Shown here piece by piece: positions 1-6,638 of a DNA stretch of 7,491 bases. The stretch comes from Verrucomicrobia bacterium UBA1412 (GTDB lineage: Bacteria; Verrucomicrobiota; Verrucomicrobiia; Limisphaerales; UBA1412). Position 1 is the stretch's first letter. Each line of letters opens with the position of its first letter. Where the stretch lies: assembly GCA_002305615.1 (NCBI GenBank), contig DBPU01000045.1, positions 1 through 7,491 on the forward strand, read 5' to 3'. Position numbers and translations under genes: made by a program. The notes beneath the pieces are model-generated. The model saw nothing but the letters and a program-made list of their open reading frames with translations, was not told the origin of the DNA and ran no database searches.

Positions 1-552
1 GCCATCGCCAAAGAGAATCGTCCGAATCGGATGGCGGAGGTCCGCTACGCGTGCCGGCCCTGGGATACTCTCCCCTTCTCCGTGGCCGATATAGCTCGTG
101 TTATAATTGTAACCGGTAAAAGGATCGACCGACCAGTTGGCACCGCCCCGAAAAGAGGGACACTGCTGCACCTTCGCGGCACCATAGCCCTGCCAGAGAA
201 GTCCCGGACGCACCACCGGCTCCGGTCCGACGCCATAGCTCGTGGTTAAATCCCACGCCACGGCCGTATATCTTCCCTCTGTGAATTCCGAGAAGTAGGC
301 GATCGGATAGTAATCCTCAAAATCAGCCGTGTAGACATGGGCGGCAATGGCCATCTGGCGAAGATTATTGAGGCAATTGACCGACCGGGATTTCTCTTTG
401 GCGCGGCTCAAGGCCGGCAATGAAAGAGAGGCCAGAATCGCAATAACGGCAATGACGACCAGGAGCTCCACAAGCGTGAAGCCTCCGCCCGAAGGGGCTG
501 CATTCCCCCTCGAGCGGCAAGCTCGTTTCTCTTGTCGTAATAAGTTCTTCAA
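1..552 (-). CDS. Prepilin-like protein with N-terminal methylation motif, 3' end outside window
   Basis: The 184 visible residues belong to the type IV pilin / type II secretion pseudopilin superfamily. A basic leader (MKNLLRQEKRACRSRG...) ends in GGG, followed by FTLVELLVVIAVIAILASL. Prepilin peptidase would cut between G24 and F25, and the conserved Glu at mature position 5 is present (E29). The hydrophobic helix is followed by SRAKEKSRSVNCLNNLRQ and a globular part with GYNYNTSYIG and, at the window edge, TILFGDG. This resembles the H-X9-DG (DUF1559-like) prepilins abundant in Verrucomicrobiota and Planctomycetota. The start is TTG at 552-550: no ATG or GTG lies between the upstream in-frame stop (TGA, 576-574) and the motif. 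A weak GGGA sits about 8 bases before it. The TTG lies four bases after the stop of the upstream gene, so the two are probably co-transcribed and perhaps translationally coupled, under the cobalamin riboswitch. The role may be a minor pilin or a surface or secreted protein. Confidence 0.88.
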   Translation of the reverse strand, partial: MKNLLRQEKRACRSRGNAAPSGGGFTLVELLVVIAVIAILASLSLPALSRAKEKSRSVNCLNNLRQMAIAAHVYTADFEDYYPIAYFSEFTEGRYTAVAWDLTTSYGVGPEPVVRPGLLWQGYGAAKVQQCPSFRGGANWSVDPFTGYNYNTSYIGHGEGESIPGPARVADLRHPIRTILFGDG

Positions 553-556
553 GGCG

Positions 557-2854
557 CTATTCCCGCGAAAGTTTCAGGCGATAGAAGAAGGTTTTGCCTT
601 CGGGCGAAATTTCTTCTTCCCAGGTGACGGGGTCGAAATTCTCAGGAGTGAAATTCGCGCTCAACTCCCAGCCAGTCTCCCGGGCTAAATCTGAGGAGCG
701 CTCCAGTGCATAAACCCAACCGGGCTGCGGCTTAAAGCTAATGAGAACCTTTCCGCCGGAAACCGCGATTGAAAGAGCCGGAGATTCCATCCGCGCCACT
801 GCCAACATGAGCGAGCTCGAGACGTCCTCAAGGAGCAGACACCCCGAACTTGGATCAAAGCTGAAAGACCGACGCTGCCAGGCCGCTCCCTCTTCCACGC
901 CGAGACTCCAGAGCTCGAGATCGGAACCGCTGCCCTGGTAAAAAGAGGAGCAATCCAGAGAGAGTTCTGCCCGGAACCGGAGCACCACATCCTCAAGGCC
1001 CGTCAAGGCCTCCACCCGGAGACCCAAGGCCTTCAGAGGCTGAACCGGCAGAGTGCCGAGAGCCTCTTCTTCCGGACGCAGAATCTCCGTGCTGACCAGA
1101 GCGATTCTATTGAGCTCCCGGAAACGAAGCGCCAGGAGTGTCTCCGAAACGGACGCGGGATTCCGGAAGAAAAGCTCTGCGGGCTCAAGCTGCGGGTCCT
1201 CGCCGATATTGCCCGGAGCCAGAGTCAGAGGTTCGCCCATGAGGGCCGGACGCACCGCCGAGAAGGCGTCAATCTCACCGCTCGAAAAACCGTCAGCCGC
1301 TTCCACACGAACAAACCGGATGAAGTCAAAGCCCGACTCCGCTAAATCGAAACCGGTTCCGCCTCCGCTGCCGGCATAGAGGCTGATGGCATCGGCTGCA
1401 GAGAGGTAGCTCTCCGCAACGCCCAGGACGCTCGACAGGGCGGGATTCACCGGCTTGGTGAAATCCATTTTCTTCTTTGTCCAGCCGTTACCAGTGCGAT
1501 CGAAGAGTCCGGCATCCCAGTGGAAACCGTGGGTCGGGAAAGTCGTGTCGCAGTAGGGTCCCTCTCCGTAAGTATACCAGCGCTCGCCATCGGGGCTGAC
1601 CGAGACCTTCATCGGCTCAGCGAAAGCTCCGCCGGTCAGGAAGTAGCTCCTCATATCGGTCGTATCGCTGACAAACCCTTTGCCCACATAAAACGTATTG
1701 CCGAAAACCAGGAAATCGACACCGTAGGGATTCGCCGGTTCGTCATAAACCGGGTGATCGAATTTGACCGTAACCGAACCATAAACCGTGCCGGTCTCCC
1801 CGGAATCTTCTTCCAGAGTCAGCAGGGTTTTATTTCCATCCAGGTCCAGATTATAAGCCGGCTCCACCAGCTTGATCCGGAAGGGATCGGGCTCTCCGAA
1901 AAAGGCGAGGTTCTGAGCCATCGTGGTCGGCTCACCCAGTACGGCCAGGGGATCGGAATAGAGAGGAGAGCGGCTGAAGGGCGGCAGCGCCTCTGCAAGC
2001 TCCATCGGATAGGGGCTCGAGGCCGCGGCCGCCGCAACGACCTGAGAAGTGGGGGCTGCTTTATGCCAGTTGTAGGCAACCGTGCCCGGGTCTTGCGGGT
2101 TCATATAGTCCAAAGCGCCGGCCGAGACCGTCAGCGCAATCCAGGAGCCGTCGGAGAGCGCGGTTCCGCTCAATCCCAGTGCGGCATAATCCCACTGGCC
2201 ATGAGTGCCGCTCCAGGGCATGAGCGGGTCATCGGGCGTCCAGTAAGGACTCGGACCCGAATCGGGCATTTGCTCGAAAGCGCCGCTGCTGCCGGCCTCG
2301 CACCAGAGTTCCCAGCCCGGACCGTAGACGCCGCCCCAGTAAAGATCGGCCGGGTCCAGAGATTGAGCCGCATCGGCCATGTTGTAGGTGCCGGTAATGA
2401 CGCCCTGCCGGACATCGGTGAGAGCGGCCAGAGAAGAATAGGCCCAGGTATCGGCCGCAGTTTGGATTCCATAAACCTGATTCGCATTCAGATCATAACC
2501 CAGCCCGAGAACCATCGAGCCATAACCGGTATCTTCTGAAAGCACGGCAAAGAGCCGCGGGTCGGCGGCGACAATTGAATTAAAAAGATCGACCGCAGTG
2601 GCCTCGCCGTCCCAGCGATAACCCCAGGCAAGAGTCTGAGTGGTCAAAGGCGGGCGCACCTCCGTATTGTTCAAAACTTCGGGCGATTTCCACTCGATTA
2701 ACAGCGCGGCACGATGCTCACCGCTGCCGGTCCAGAACTTGATATCTTCCAGGCTGAAAGCAGAGGCCTGTGCTGAGGCCGCACATCCCCAGAACGCTGC
2801 CAGAAGAGGCAACGCCAGAGGCTTCACTATTTTATTCATTTTCCTAAACTTCAT
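557..2854 (-). CDS. Exported multidomain protein under cobalamin riboswitch control, possible corrinoid-binding surface protein
   Basis: This 765-residue protein has a signal peptide: basic start, hydrophobic stretch at about 11-24, and likely type I cleavage after AQASA near residue 32. The Cys at 24 lacks a proper lipobox. Residues about 33-275 form a Trp/Gly/Asp-rich module (FWTGSGEHRAALLIEW, LAWGYRWDGEATAVDLFNSI, GLGYDLN). Residues about 355-537 form a second module with GVDFLVFGNTFY, VSVSPDGERWYTYG, GFDLAESG, FIRFVRVEAADG and GEIDAFSAV, which resembles bacterial cell-surface beta-sandwich proteins. Residues about 540-765 end in VYALERSSDL...FFYRLKLS, a Verrucomicrobia-style C-terminal beta domain. 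No catalytic motif is evident. It is the first gene after the riboswitch and is followed four bases later by a prepilin gene. ATG at 2854 has no clear Shine-Dalgarno; the in-frame ATG at 2839 (Met6) is preceded by AGGAAA and fits the signal peptide equally well. Corrinoid binding is inference from regulation and from a loose resemblance of the ATAVDLFNSI region to transcobalamin-like (DUF4430) domains. Confidence 0.9.
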   Translation of the reverse strand: MKFRKMNKIVKPLALPLLAAFWGCAASAQASAFSLEDIKFWTGSGEHRAALLIEWKSPEVLNNTEVRPPLTTQTLAWGYRWDGEATAVDLFNSIVAADPRLFAVLSEDTGYGSMVLGLGYDLNANQVYGIQTAADTWAYSSLAALTDVRQGVITGTYNMADAAQSLDPADLYWGGVYGPGWELWCEAGSSGAFEQMPDSGPSPYWTPDDPLMPWSGTHGQWDYAALGLSGTALSDGSWIALTVSAGALDYMNPQDPGTVAYNWHKAAPTSQVVAAAAASSPYPMELAEALPPFSRSPLYSDPLAVLGEPTTMAQNLAFFGEPDPFRIKLVEPAYNLDLDGNKTLLTLEEDSGETGTVYGSVTVKFDHPVYDEPANPYGVDFLVFGNTFYVGKGFVSDTTDMRSYFLTGGAFAEPMKVSVSPDGERWYTYGEGPYCDTTFPTHGFHWDAGLFDRTGNGWTKKKMDFTKPVNPALSSVLGVAESYLSAADAISLYAGSGGGTGFDLAESGFDFIRFVRVEAADGFSSGEIDAFSAVRPALMGEPLTLAPGNIGEDPQLEPAELFFRNPASVSETLLALRFRELNRIALVSTEILRPEEEALGTLPVQPLKALGLRVEALTGLEDVVLRFRAELSLDCSSFYQGSGSDLELWSLGVEEGAAWQRRSFSFDPSSGCLLLEDVSSSLMLAVARMESPALSIAVSGGKVLISFKPQPGWVYALERSSDLARETGWELSANFTPENFDPVTWEEEISPEGKTFFYRLKLSRE

Positions 2855-2924
2855 CTTCGGATTTCTCGTTTTTTCATATCATTCGATTCATAAGATAGAG
2901 GCCGCCGATGAAGAAGGTTATTCC

Positions 2925-2971
2925 CAAAAAATGAAAAAGCCTTCTCCCGGCAAATCACGAAAGAAGGCTTT
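2925..2971 (-). terminator. Intrinsic terminator of the cobalamin riboswitch leader
   Basis: On the minus strand AAAGCCTTCT (2971-2962) and AGAAGGCTTT (2945-2936) form a perfect 10-bp stem around a 16-base loop. The RNA then continues as UUCAUUUUUUGG, an interrupted U-tract. It lies between the aptamer and the 2854 start codon, 71 bases from the start codon. It is therefore best read as the expression platform that stops transcription when cobalamin is bound. No mutually exclusive antiterminator pairing was resolved by eye. Confidence 0.82.
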
Positions 2972-3054
2972 CAAAAGTGAATTCTGTTTTGAGGAGGGTC
3001 CACCCACAAGCTCAGAACATAGAGGCCTCATCCATCTCTTTTGCGGAGAAGTGC

Positions 3055-3082
3055 CCTGCTCTCCCCTATCGGGAGCAACAGG
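3055..3082 (-). other. Stable hairpin directly downstream of the aptamer
   Basis: On the minus strand CCTGTT and AGCAGG pair outside a CTCCC/GGGAG inner stem, with one bulged G and a GATAG loop. That gives about 11 bp starting 11 bases after the aptamer's closing stem. No U-tract follows, so it is not itself a terminator. It could be a peripheral riboswitch element or part of the switching region that communicates with the terminator at 2971-2925. Confidence 0.5.
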
Positions 3083-3093
3083 ACAGATAAGCA

Positions 3094-3237
3094 CAACTGA
3101 ACCGGTATCCTGACTCGCAGCTTCAAACCTCGCTCCCGCCTTCCCAGTCATGTGACCAGTGGCTTTTCAAGGAGCTTGTAGCTTTCACAGTGGCGCAACC
3201 GTCCCGGATTTTCACCGGAGTTCCCTGCATTCAATTG
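3094..3237 (-). promoter_or_regulatory. Cobalamin riboswitch aptamer
   Basis: The minus strand carries the conserved cobalamin (B12) aptamer core in order: GGGAACTCCGGTGAAAATCC, then GGACGGTTGCGCCACTGTGA, then GCCACTGGTCACATGACTGG followed by GAAGGCGGGAGCGAGG, and finally the B12 box GAGTCAGGATACCGG at 3116-3102. A closing P1 helix forms between CAATTGAA (3237-3230) and TTCAGTTG (3101-3094), eight pairs including one G-U. The aptamer is about 144 nt, at the short end for the class. It lies in a 443-base gap ahead of the secreted-protein/prepilin operon and is followed by an intrinsic terminator. By the established behaviour of the class, bound adenosyl- or other cobalamin should reduce downstream expression. 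Ligand subtype was not determined. Confidence 0.95.
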
Positions 3238-3285
3238 AGACACACACAGCAGGCAGCATTCGCTACCCTTTCAAAGAGCAAAAGG

Positions 3286-3314
3286 AGGTTAAAACTTTCA
3301 GATACCGCTGTCAA
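3286..3314 (-). promoter_or_regulatory. Possible promoter for the riboswitch transcript
   Basis: The minus strand has a perfect TTGACA (3314-3309), a 17-base spacer, and a poor -10 candidate TAACCT (3291-3286). This would start RNA near 3279, about 40 bases before the aptamer. The -35 overlaps the last codons of the membrane-protein gene (stop at 3298). The spacing is ideal but the -10 is weak, so this is tentative. Read-through from the upstream array cannot be excluded, because no intrinsic terminator is visible between that stop and the aptamer. Confidence 0.35.
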
Positions 3315-4128
3315 CCTCTTTGGCCGGGGTGGCCTTCCGGAGTCTCTCCTCCAATTTCGCGGGGTCCATCTTCAAAGTGAAAAAAGACGCACCGACCATC
3401 ATAAAAATCAGAGAAAAAATCAATAACAAGAACTGAATAGGGGGAAAGAATATAGCGAAGTACCAATCTCTATTTTTATCTAAAATTTCTAAATTGCCGA
3501 ACACCAGCGCCACAAACCAAAAAGGGAAAAGGAGCGAAAACGCCACAAAGAGCCAAAGGAATCCGGGCAACTTCATTGAATTCACGGTCATAATCACAAA
3601 AAGGCTGTAAAAAACAAAGTAGACGATAATGCATATAGTACCATACATCAGTCCAGCCTCAGTAGTATCCCACCACCTCGGTTCAGAGAGAGATACTATT
3701 AATACCATTCCGGGAATAAGGGTAAAGATAAGGAAAAGAAGAGCGAGGATTCGCCGATTAAAATTTCCCAAATTCCAAAAGAAAACAAGCAGCAATATAT
3801 CGCCCAGCAAATAGAACAGTAGATATAGATTGGTAAAGGAACGATTCAAAAAAGGATTCAAAAAAACAATACAAGACACCGCAGCCAGTAAAAAAAGTCC
3901 CAACCAGAGGAACGAAGCCCAGTACCTCACGCAGCCGGAGGCTTTCAAAAGACAGAGACAGACCAAGACAACAAGCCCTGAAATCGGGGGCAATATAAAA
4001 CGGGCCTCGTTAGTACACACCAAATCCACTATGGTGAATACGATGGCAAAGAGGGCGGATATCAGCAAAAGAAGCTGCCAGACGTTCTTGGGGAAGCCCG
4101 TGGCAAAACACGATATAAAAGCATTCAT
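3298..4128 (-). repeat. Tandem module, third copy within the fused membrane protein
   Basis: The module begins at an in-frame ATG (4128-4126, Met of GLASMNAF) that matches the true start codon of the single-module genes. It ends at TGA 3300-3298 after RKATPAKEVDSGI. It carries the same order of signatures as the other modules (FPKNVW, SGCVRYWASFLWLG, FFWNLGNFNRRIL, PGFLWLFVAFSLL, TLKMDPAKLEERLRK). The closing sequence matches the interior linkers at nucleotide level except for one extra A, which brings the TGA into frame. Confidence 0.85.
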
Positions 4129-5775
4129 TGAGGCCAAGCCAGAACTATTAGATACCGTATCAACCTCTTTGACCAGGGAGGCCTTCCGGAGCATTTCCTC
4201 CAATTTCGCGGGGTCCATCTTCCGGGTGAAAATAGACGCACCGACAGTCATAAGAACCGTAGAAATCAGGATGAGGATGAACAAGAAAGGGAAAAACGGC
4301 TCAATATTGTTTTTAAAATAGGAATTGCCCGCCAAAATCAACAGAATAGCAAAAAGAATGAGCGAGAACCCCGCAAAGAGCCAACGGAATCCGGACAGCT
4401 TAAGCAACTTGATTGAATTCACGTCCGTAATCACAAAAAGGCTGTAAAAAACGAAGTAGATGATAAGGACAATAGTGAATCCAAACATCAGTCGAACATC
4501 AGCAATATTCCACCATAGGCCAGAAAGAAACATTATTCCGGAAAGGGGGGTAAAGATAAGGAAAAGACGAGCGAGGGTTCGCCGATTAAAATTTCCCTGA
4601 TTCCAAAAGAAAACAAGCAGTAGTATATTGCCCAGCAATAAGACCAACTGATGGGGAATAGAATAACTCTCAAGATGAATAAAAATTCCCCCCGCAAACA
4701 GCAAAAAAAGTCCCAACCATAAGAACGAAGCCCAGTACCTCACGCACCCGATAGCTTTCCGGAGGAAGAAGAAGGCCAAGAGGGCAAAAACAACAAGCCC
4801 CAGCATCAAAAGCAATACACTAACAGGATAATAGACCGAGGAAAAAAACATCATATGCACCAAATCCACTATGGTGAATACGGTGACGAGGAACGCGGAT
4901 ATCAGCAAAAGACGATGCCACACTTTCTTTGGGAAGTCCGTGGCAAAAAACGATCTAAAAGCATTTATTGAGGCCAAGCCAAAACTATTAAATACCGCGT
5001 CAACCTCTTTGACCGGGGTGGCCTTCCGGAGCATCTCCTCCAATTTCGCGGGGTCCATCTTCAAGGTGAAAAGAGACGCACCTACAATCATAAGAATCGG
5101 AAAAATCGGTAAGAGGATAAAAAAATAGGCTAAAACGTCAAACATCAACTGTTCGTTGTGTCCAAAAAGGAGATCTAGCACATAAATCAACAGAACCGCA
5201 AAAAGAAGGAGCGAGGGCCCCGCAATTAGCCAAGGGAAGCCGGGTAACTTTCTGGCACTTAAGGCCAGAATTACACTAAGACAGTAAAGTACCAAGAAAC
5301 CGGCAAAAAAAACAGAGGCTTTGTTCGGAAATACGTTAAAGAGATCCATCGCGGGATAAAACGCCACCCCGAAAAAGGCTAAGCATAAAAGAAGAAGAGG
5401 AACACCTATTCGCCAGTCAAAACGTCCCAGATTCCAAAAGAAAACAAACAATAGGATACCAGCCAACAAGTGGAATAACTGATAGGTGATAGCACTCGAA
5501 GAATGCGAAGAACAAAAAGTCGCTCCGACCATCAAGAATAATCCGGACCACAGGAACATGGCCCAGTACCTCACACAGCCGGCAGCTTTCCAGAGGCAGA
5601 AAAGGGCCAAAACAACAAACCCCAGCATCAAGAGCAAAATAGGAAAAGTCTCCCCGGAAATAAGCACCAAATCCACTATGGTGAATGCGGTGGCAAAGAA
5701 CGCGGATATCAGCAAAAGAAGATGCCAGATATTCCGGGGGTAGCCCGGGGGAAAATATGATTTTAAAGCGCTCAT
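3298..5775 (-). CDS. Triple-module polytopic membrane protein, family not recognised
   Basis: The 825-residue product consists of three consecutive copies of one membrane module (about residues 1-269, 270-549 and 550-825). Each copy has about eight hydrophobic helices, so about 24 are predicted in total. Recurrent signatures per module, in order, are FPPGYPRNIW (FPKKVW or FPKNVW in copies two and three), a GCVRYWASFLWLGLFLL-like stretch, LLVFFWNLGNFNRR, PGFRWLFAGFSL, and a closing KMDPAKLEEMLRKATPVKEVD. Each module starts and ends with basic segments, and an even helix number would put both ends in the cytoplasm. No transporter, protease or enzyme motif is visible and I cannot assign a function. 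The ATG at 5775 is chosen because MSALKS matches the start of the neighbouring single-module gene and an in-frame TGA lies 27 bases upstream. There is no clear ribosome binding site. The spacing to the upstream paralogue is 19 bases, so the genes probably share a transcript. Confidence 0.9.
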   Translation of the reverse strand: MSALKSYFPPGYPRNIWHLLLLISAFFATAFTIVDLVLISGETFPILLLMLGFVVLALFCLWKAAGCVRYWAMFLWSGLFLMVGATFCSSHSSSAITYQLFHLLAGILLFVFFWNLGRFDWRIGVPLLLLCLAFFGVAFYPAMDLFNVFPNKASVFFAGFLVLYCLSVILALSARKLPGFPWLIAGPSLLLFAVLLIYVLDLLFGHNEQLMFDVLAYFFILLPIFPILMIVGASLFTLKMDPAKLEEMLRKATPVKEVDAVFNSFGLASINAFRSFFATDFPKKVWHRLLLISAFLVTVFTIVDLVHMMFFSSVYYPVSVLLLMLGLVVFALLAFFFLRKAIGCVRYWASFLWLGLFLLFAGGIFIHLESYSIPHQLVLLLGNILLLVFFWNQGNFNRRTLARLFLIFTPLSGIMFLSGLWWNIADVRLMFGFTIVLIIYFVFYSLFVITDVNSIKLLKLSGFRWLFAGFSLILFAILLILAGNSYFKNNIEPFFPFLFILILISTVLMTVGASIFTRKMDPAKLEEMLRKASLVKEVDTVSNSSGLASMNAFISCFATGFPKNVWQLLLLISALFAIVFTIVDLVCTNEARFILPPISGLVVLVCLCLLKASGCVRYWASFLWLGLFLLAAVSCIVFLNPFLNRSFTNLYLLFYLLGDILLLVFFWNLGNFNRRILALLFLIFTLIPGMVLIVSLSEPRWWDTTEAGLMYGTICIIVYFVFYSLFVIMTVNSMKLPGFLWLFVAFSLLFPFWFVALVFGNLEILDKNRDWYFAIFFPPIQFLLLIFSLIFMMVGASFFTLKMDPAKLEERLRKATPAKEVDSGI
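4129..4968 (-). repeat. Tandem module, second copy within the fused membrane protein
   Basis: This is a 280-codon unit from ATA (4968-4966, Ile of GLASINAF, at the place of the ancestral start codon) to the next linker. It has FPKKVWHRLLLISAF, GCVRYWASFLWLGLFLL, FFWNQGNFNRRTLARL, SGFRWLFAGFSL and SIFTRKMDPAKLEEMLRK. The SIFTRKMDP form is shared with the 7491-6639 module, while the other modules read TLKMDP. Confidence 0.85.
4969..5775 (-). repeat. Tandem module, first copy within the fused membrane protein
   Basis: This is a 269-codon unit from the true ATG to the first linker. Its N-terminus (MSALKSYFPPGYPRNIW) has the same form as the single-module gene's. Its middle is the most divergent of the five: WRIGVPLLLLCLAFFG replaces the usual NRRILALLFLIFT, and LSARKLPGFPWLIAG replaces VNSxKLLKLPGFRWLFAG. 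The C-terminal TLKMDPAKLEEMLRKATPVKEVD is conserved. Confidence 0.85.
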
Positions 5776-5794
5776 TGAGATCAGGCTAAACCTT

Positions 5795-6628
5795 TTAGTT
5801 CACACTTTCAACCTCTTTGGCCGGGGAGGCCTTCCGGAGCCTCTCCTCCAACTGCGCGGGGTCCATCTTCAAGGTGAAAAGAGCAGCTCCGACAATCAAA
5901 AGAACCGGAGAAATCAGGATGAGAATTAACACGAGAGGAGCTAACAGATCTCCATAGTTTTCAAGATAGGAATCGACCAACGGAGCCGCCACGCAAACAA
6001 GGAGAAAGAACGAGAATCCCGCAAAGAGCCAACGGAATCCGGGCAGCTTGAGCAACTTATTTGAATTCACGGCCATAATCGCAAAAAGACTGTAAAAAAC
6101 AAAGCAGATGATAAAGCCAACAGTGAACCCAACCATAAATCCAACCTCAGCAATACTCCAACTCCACCCTGGTTCAGAAATAAACAGTATTCCGCAAAGG
6201 GGAGTAAAGAGGAGGAAAAGAGGAGCAAGGATTCGCCGGTCAAGATTCCCCAGATTCCAAAAGAAAACGAGCAGCAATATACTGCCCAGCAAATAGAACA
6301 ACTGATAGGCAATAGAATAACTTGCGGGAGCAACTACAATCCCCACAAACAGTAAAAAGAGTCCCAACCAGAGGAACGAAGCCCAATACCTCACGATCCC
6401 GGAAGCTTTCCGGAGGCAGAAGATGGCCAAGAGAGCAAAACCAACAACCCCAAGCACAGCAAGCCCCGGAAAAAAAAGCAAATCGGTAAGATCACCCTTG
6501 ACAGAAAACGCCAAAACTACTACGCCCACTACGTTAAATACAGTGGCGATGAGGGCGAATACCAGCAAAAGAAGATTCCAAATATTCCGGGGGTAGCCCG
6601 GGGGGAAAAATGATTTTAAAGCGCTCAT
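5795..6628 (-). CDS. Single-module polytopic membrane protein, paralogue of the fused gene
   Basis: The product is about 277 residues: MSALKSFFPPGYPRNIW, then eight hydrophobic segments, ending TLKMDPAQLEERLRKASPAKEVESVN. It is one complete unit of the array and shows that the module can exist as a free protein. ATG 6628-6626 is chosen because MSALKS aligns with the start of the downstream fused gene. ATG 6637-6635 (giving MTLMSALKS) is an equally open alternative that starts one base after the upstream paralogue's stop. The frame stays open back to 6748, but that extra N-terminus (MSVRLFSPGRW...) is only the upstream gene's C-terminal DNA read in another frame, so it is rejected. No strong Shine-Dalgarno is present, and coupling to the upstream gene is plausible. 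Function is unknown. Basic residues next to the first and last helices suggest that both ends face the cytoplasm. Confidence 0.87.
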   Translation of the reverse strand: MSALKSFFPPGYPRNIWNLLLLVFALIATVFNVVGVVVLAFSVKGDLTDLLFFPGLAVLGVVGFALLAIFCLRKASGIVRYWASFLWLGLFLLFVGIVVAPASYSIAYQLFYLLGSILLLVFFWNLGNLDRRILAPLFLLFTPLCGILFISEPGWSWSIAEVGFMVGFTVGFIICFVFYSLFAIMAVNSNKLLKLPGFRWLFAGFSFFLLVCVAAPLVDSYLENYGDLLAPLVLILILISPVLLIVGAALFTLKMDPAQLEERLRKASPAKEVESVN

Positions 6629-6638
6629 TAGGGTCATA

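Noticed and set aside
1520..2539. A long open frame on the plus strand opposite the secreted-protein gene
   Set aside because: It is antisense to a gene with a signal peptide and coherent domains. Its own translation is Arg/Ile/Gly-rich without domains or a ribosome site, as expected from a GC-rich shadow frame.
2640..3113. Plus-strand open frame of 157 codons across the leader and the signal-peptide region
   Set aside because: It overlaps a coding region and a riboswitch on the other strand. Its hydrophobic patch is the complement of leader DNA, with no supporting homology.
2918..3151. Small minus-strand open frame of 77 codons through the leader
   Set aside because: It lies across the B12 box, the downstream hairpin and the terminator, so its sequence is explained by RNA structure. 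No protein signature is visible.
3259..3288. CCTTT...AAAGG inverted repeat just after the fused gene's stop, considered as a terminator
   Set aside because: The stem is only about five A/T-rich pairs and is not followed by a U-tract, so it is not a convincing terminator.
3830..4321. Plus-strand open frames opposite the membrane modules (also 3629-3814, 4871-5128, 5486-5743, 6108-6296, 6962-7144)
   Set aside because: They recur at equivalent places because the modules are repeated. They are Lys/Arg/Ser/Thr-rich complements of hydrophobic codons, not genes.
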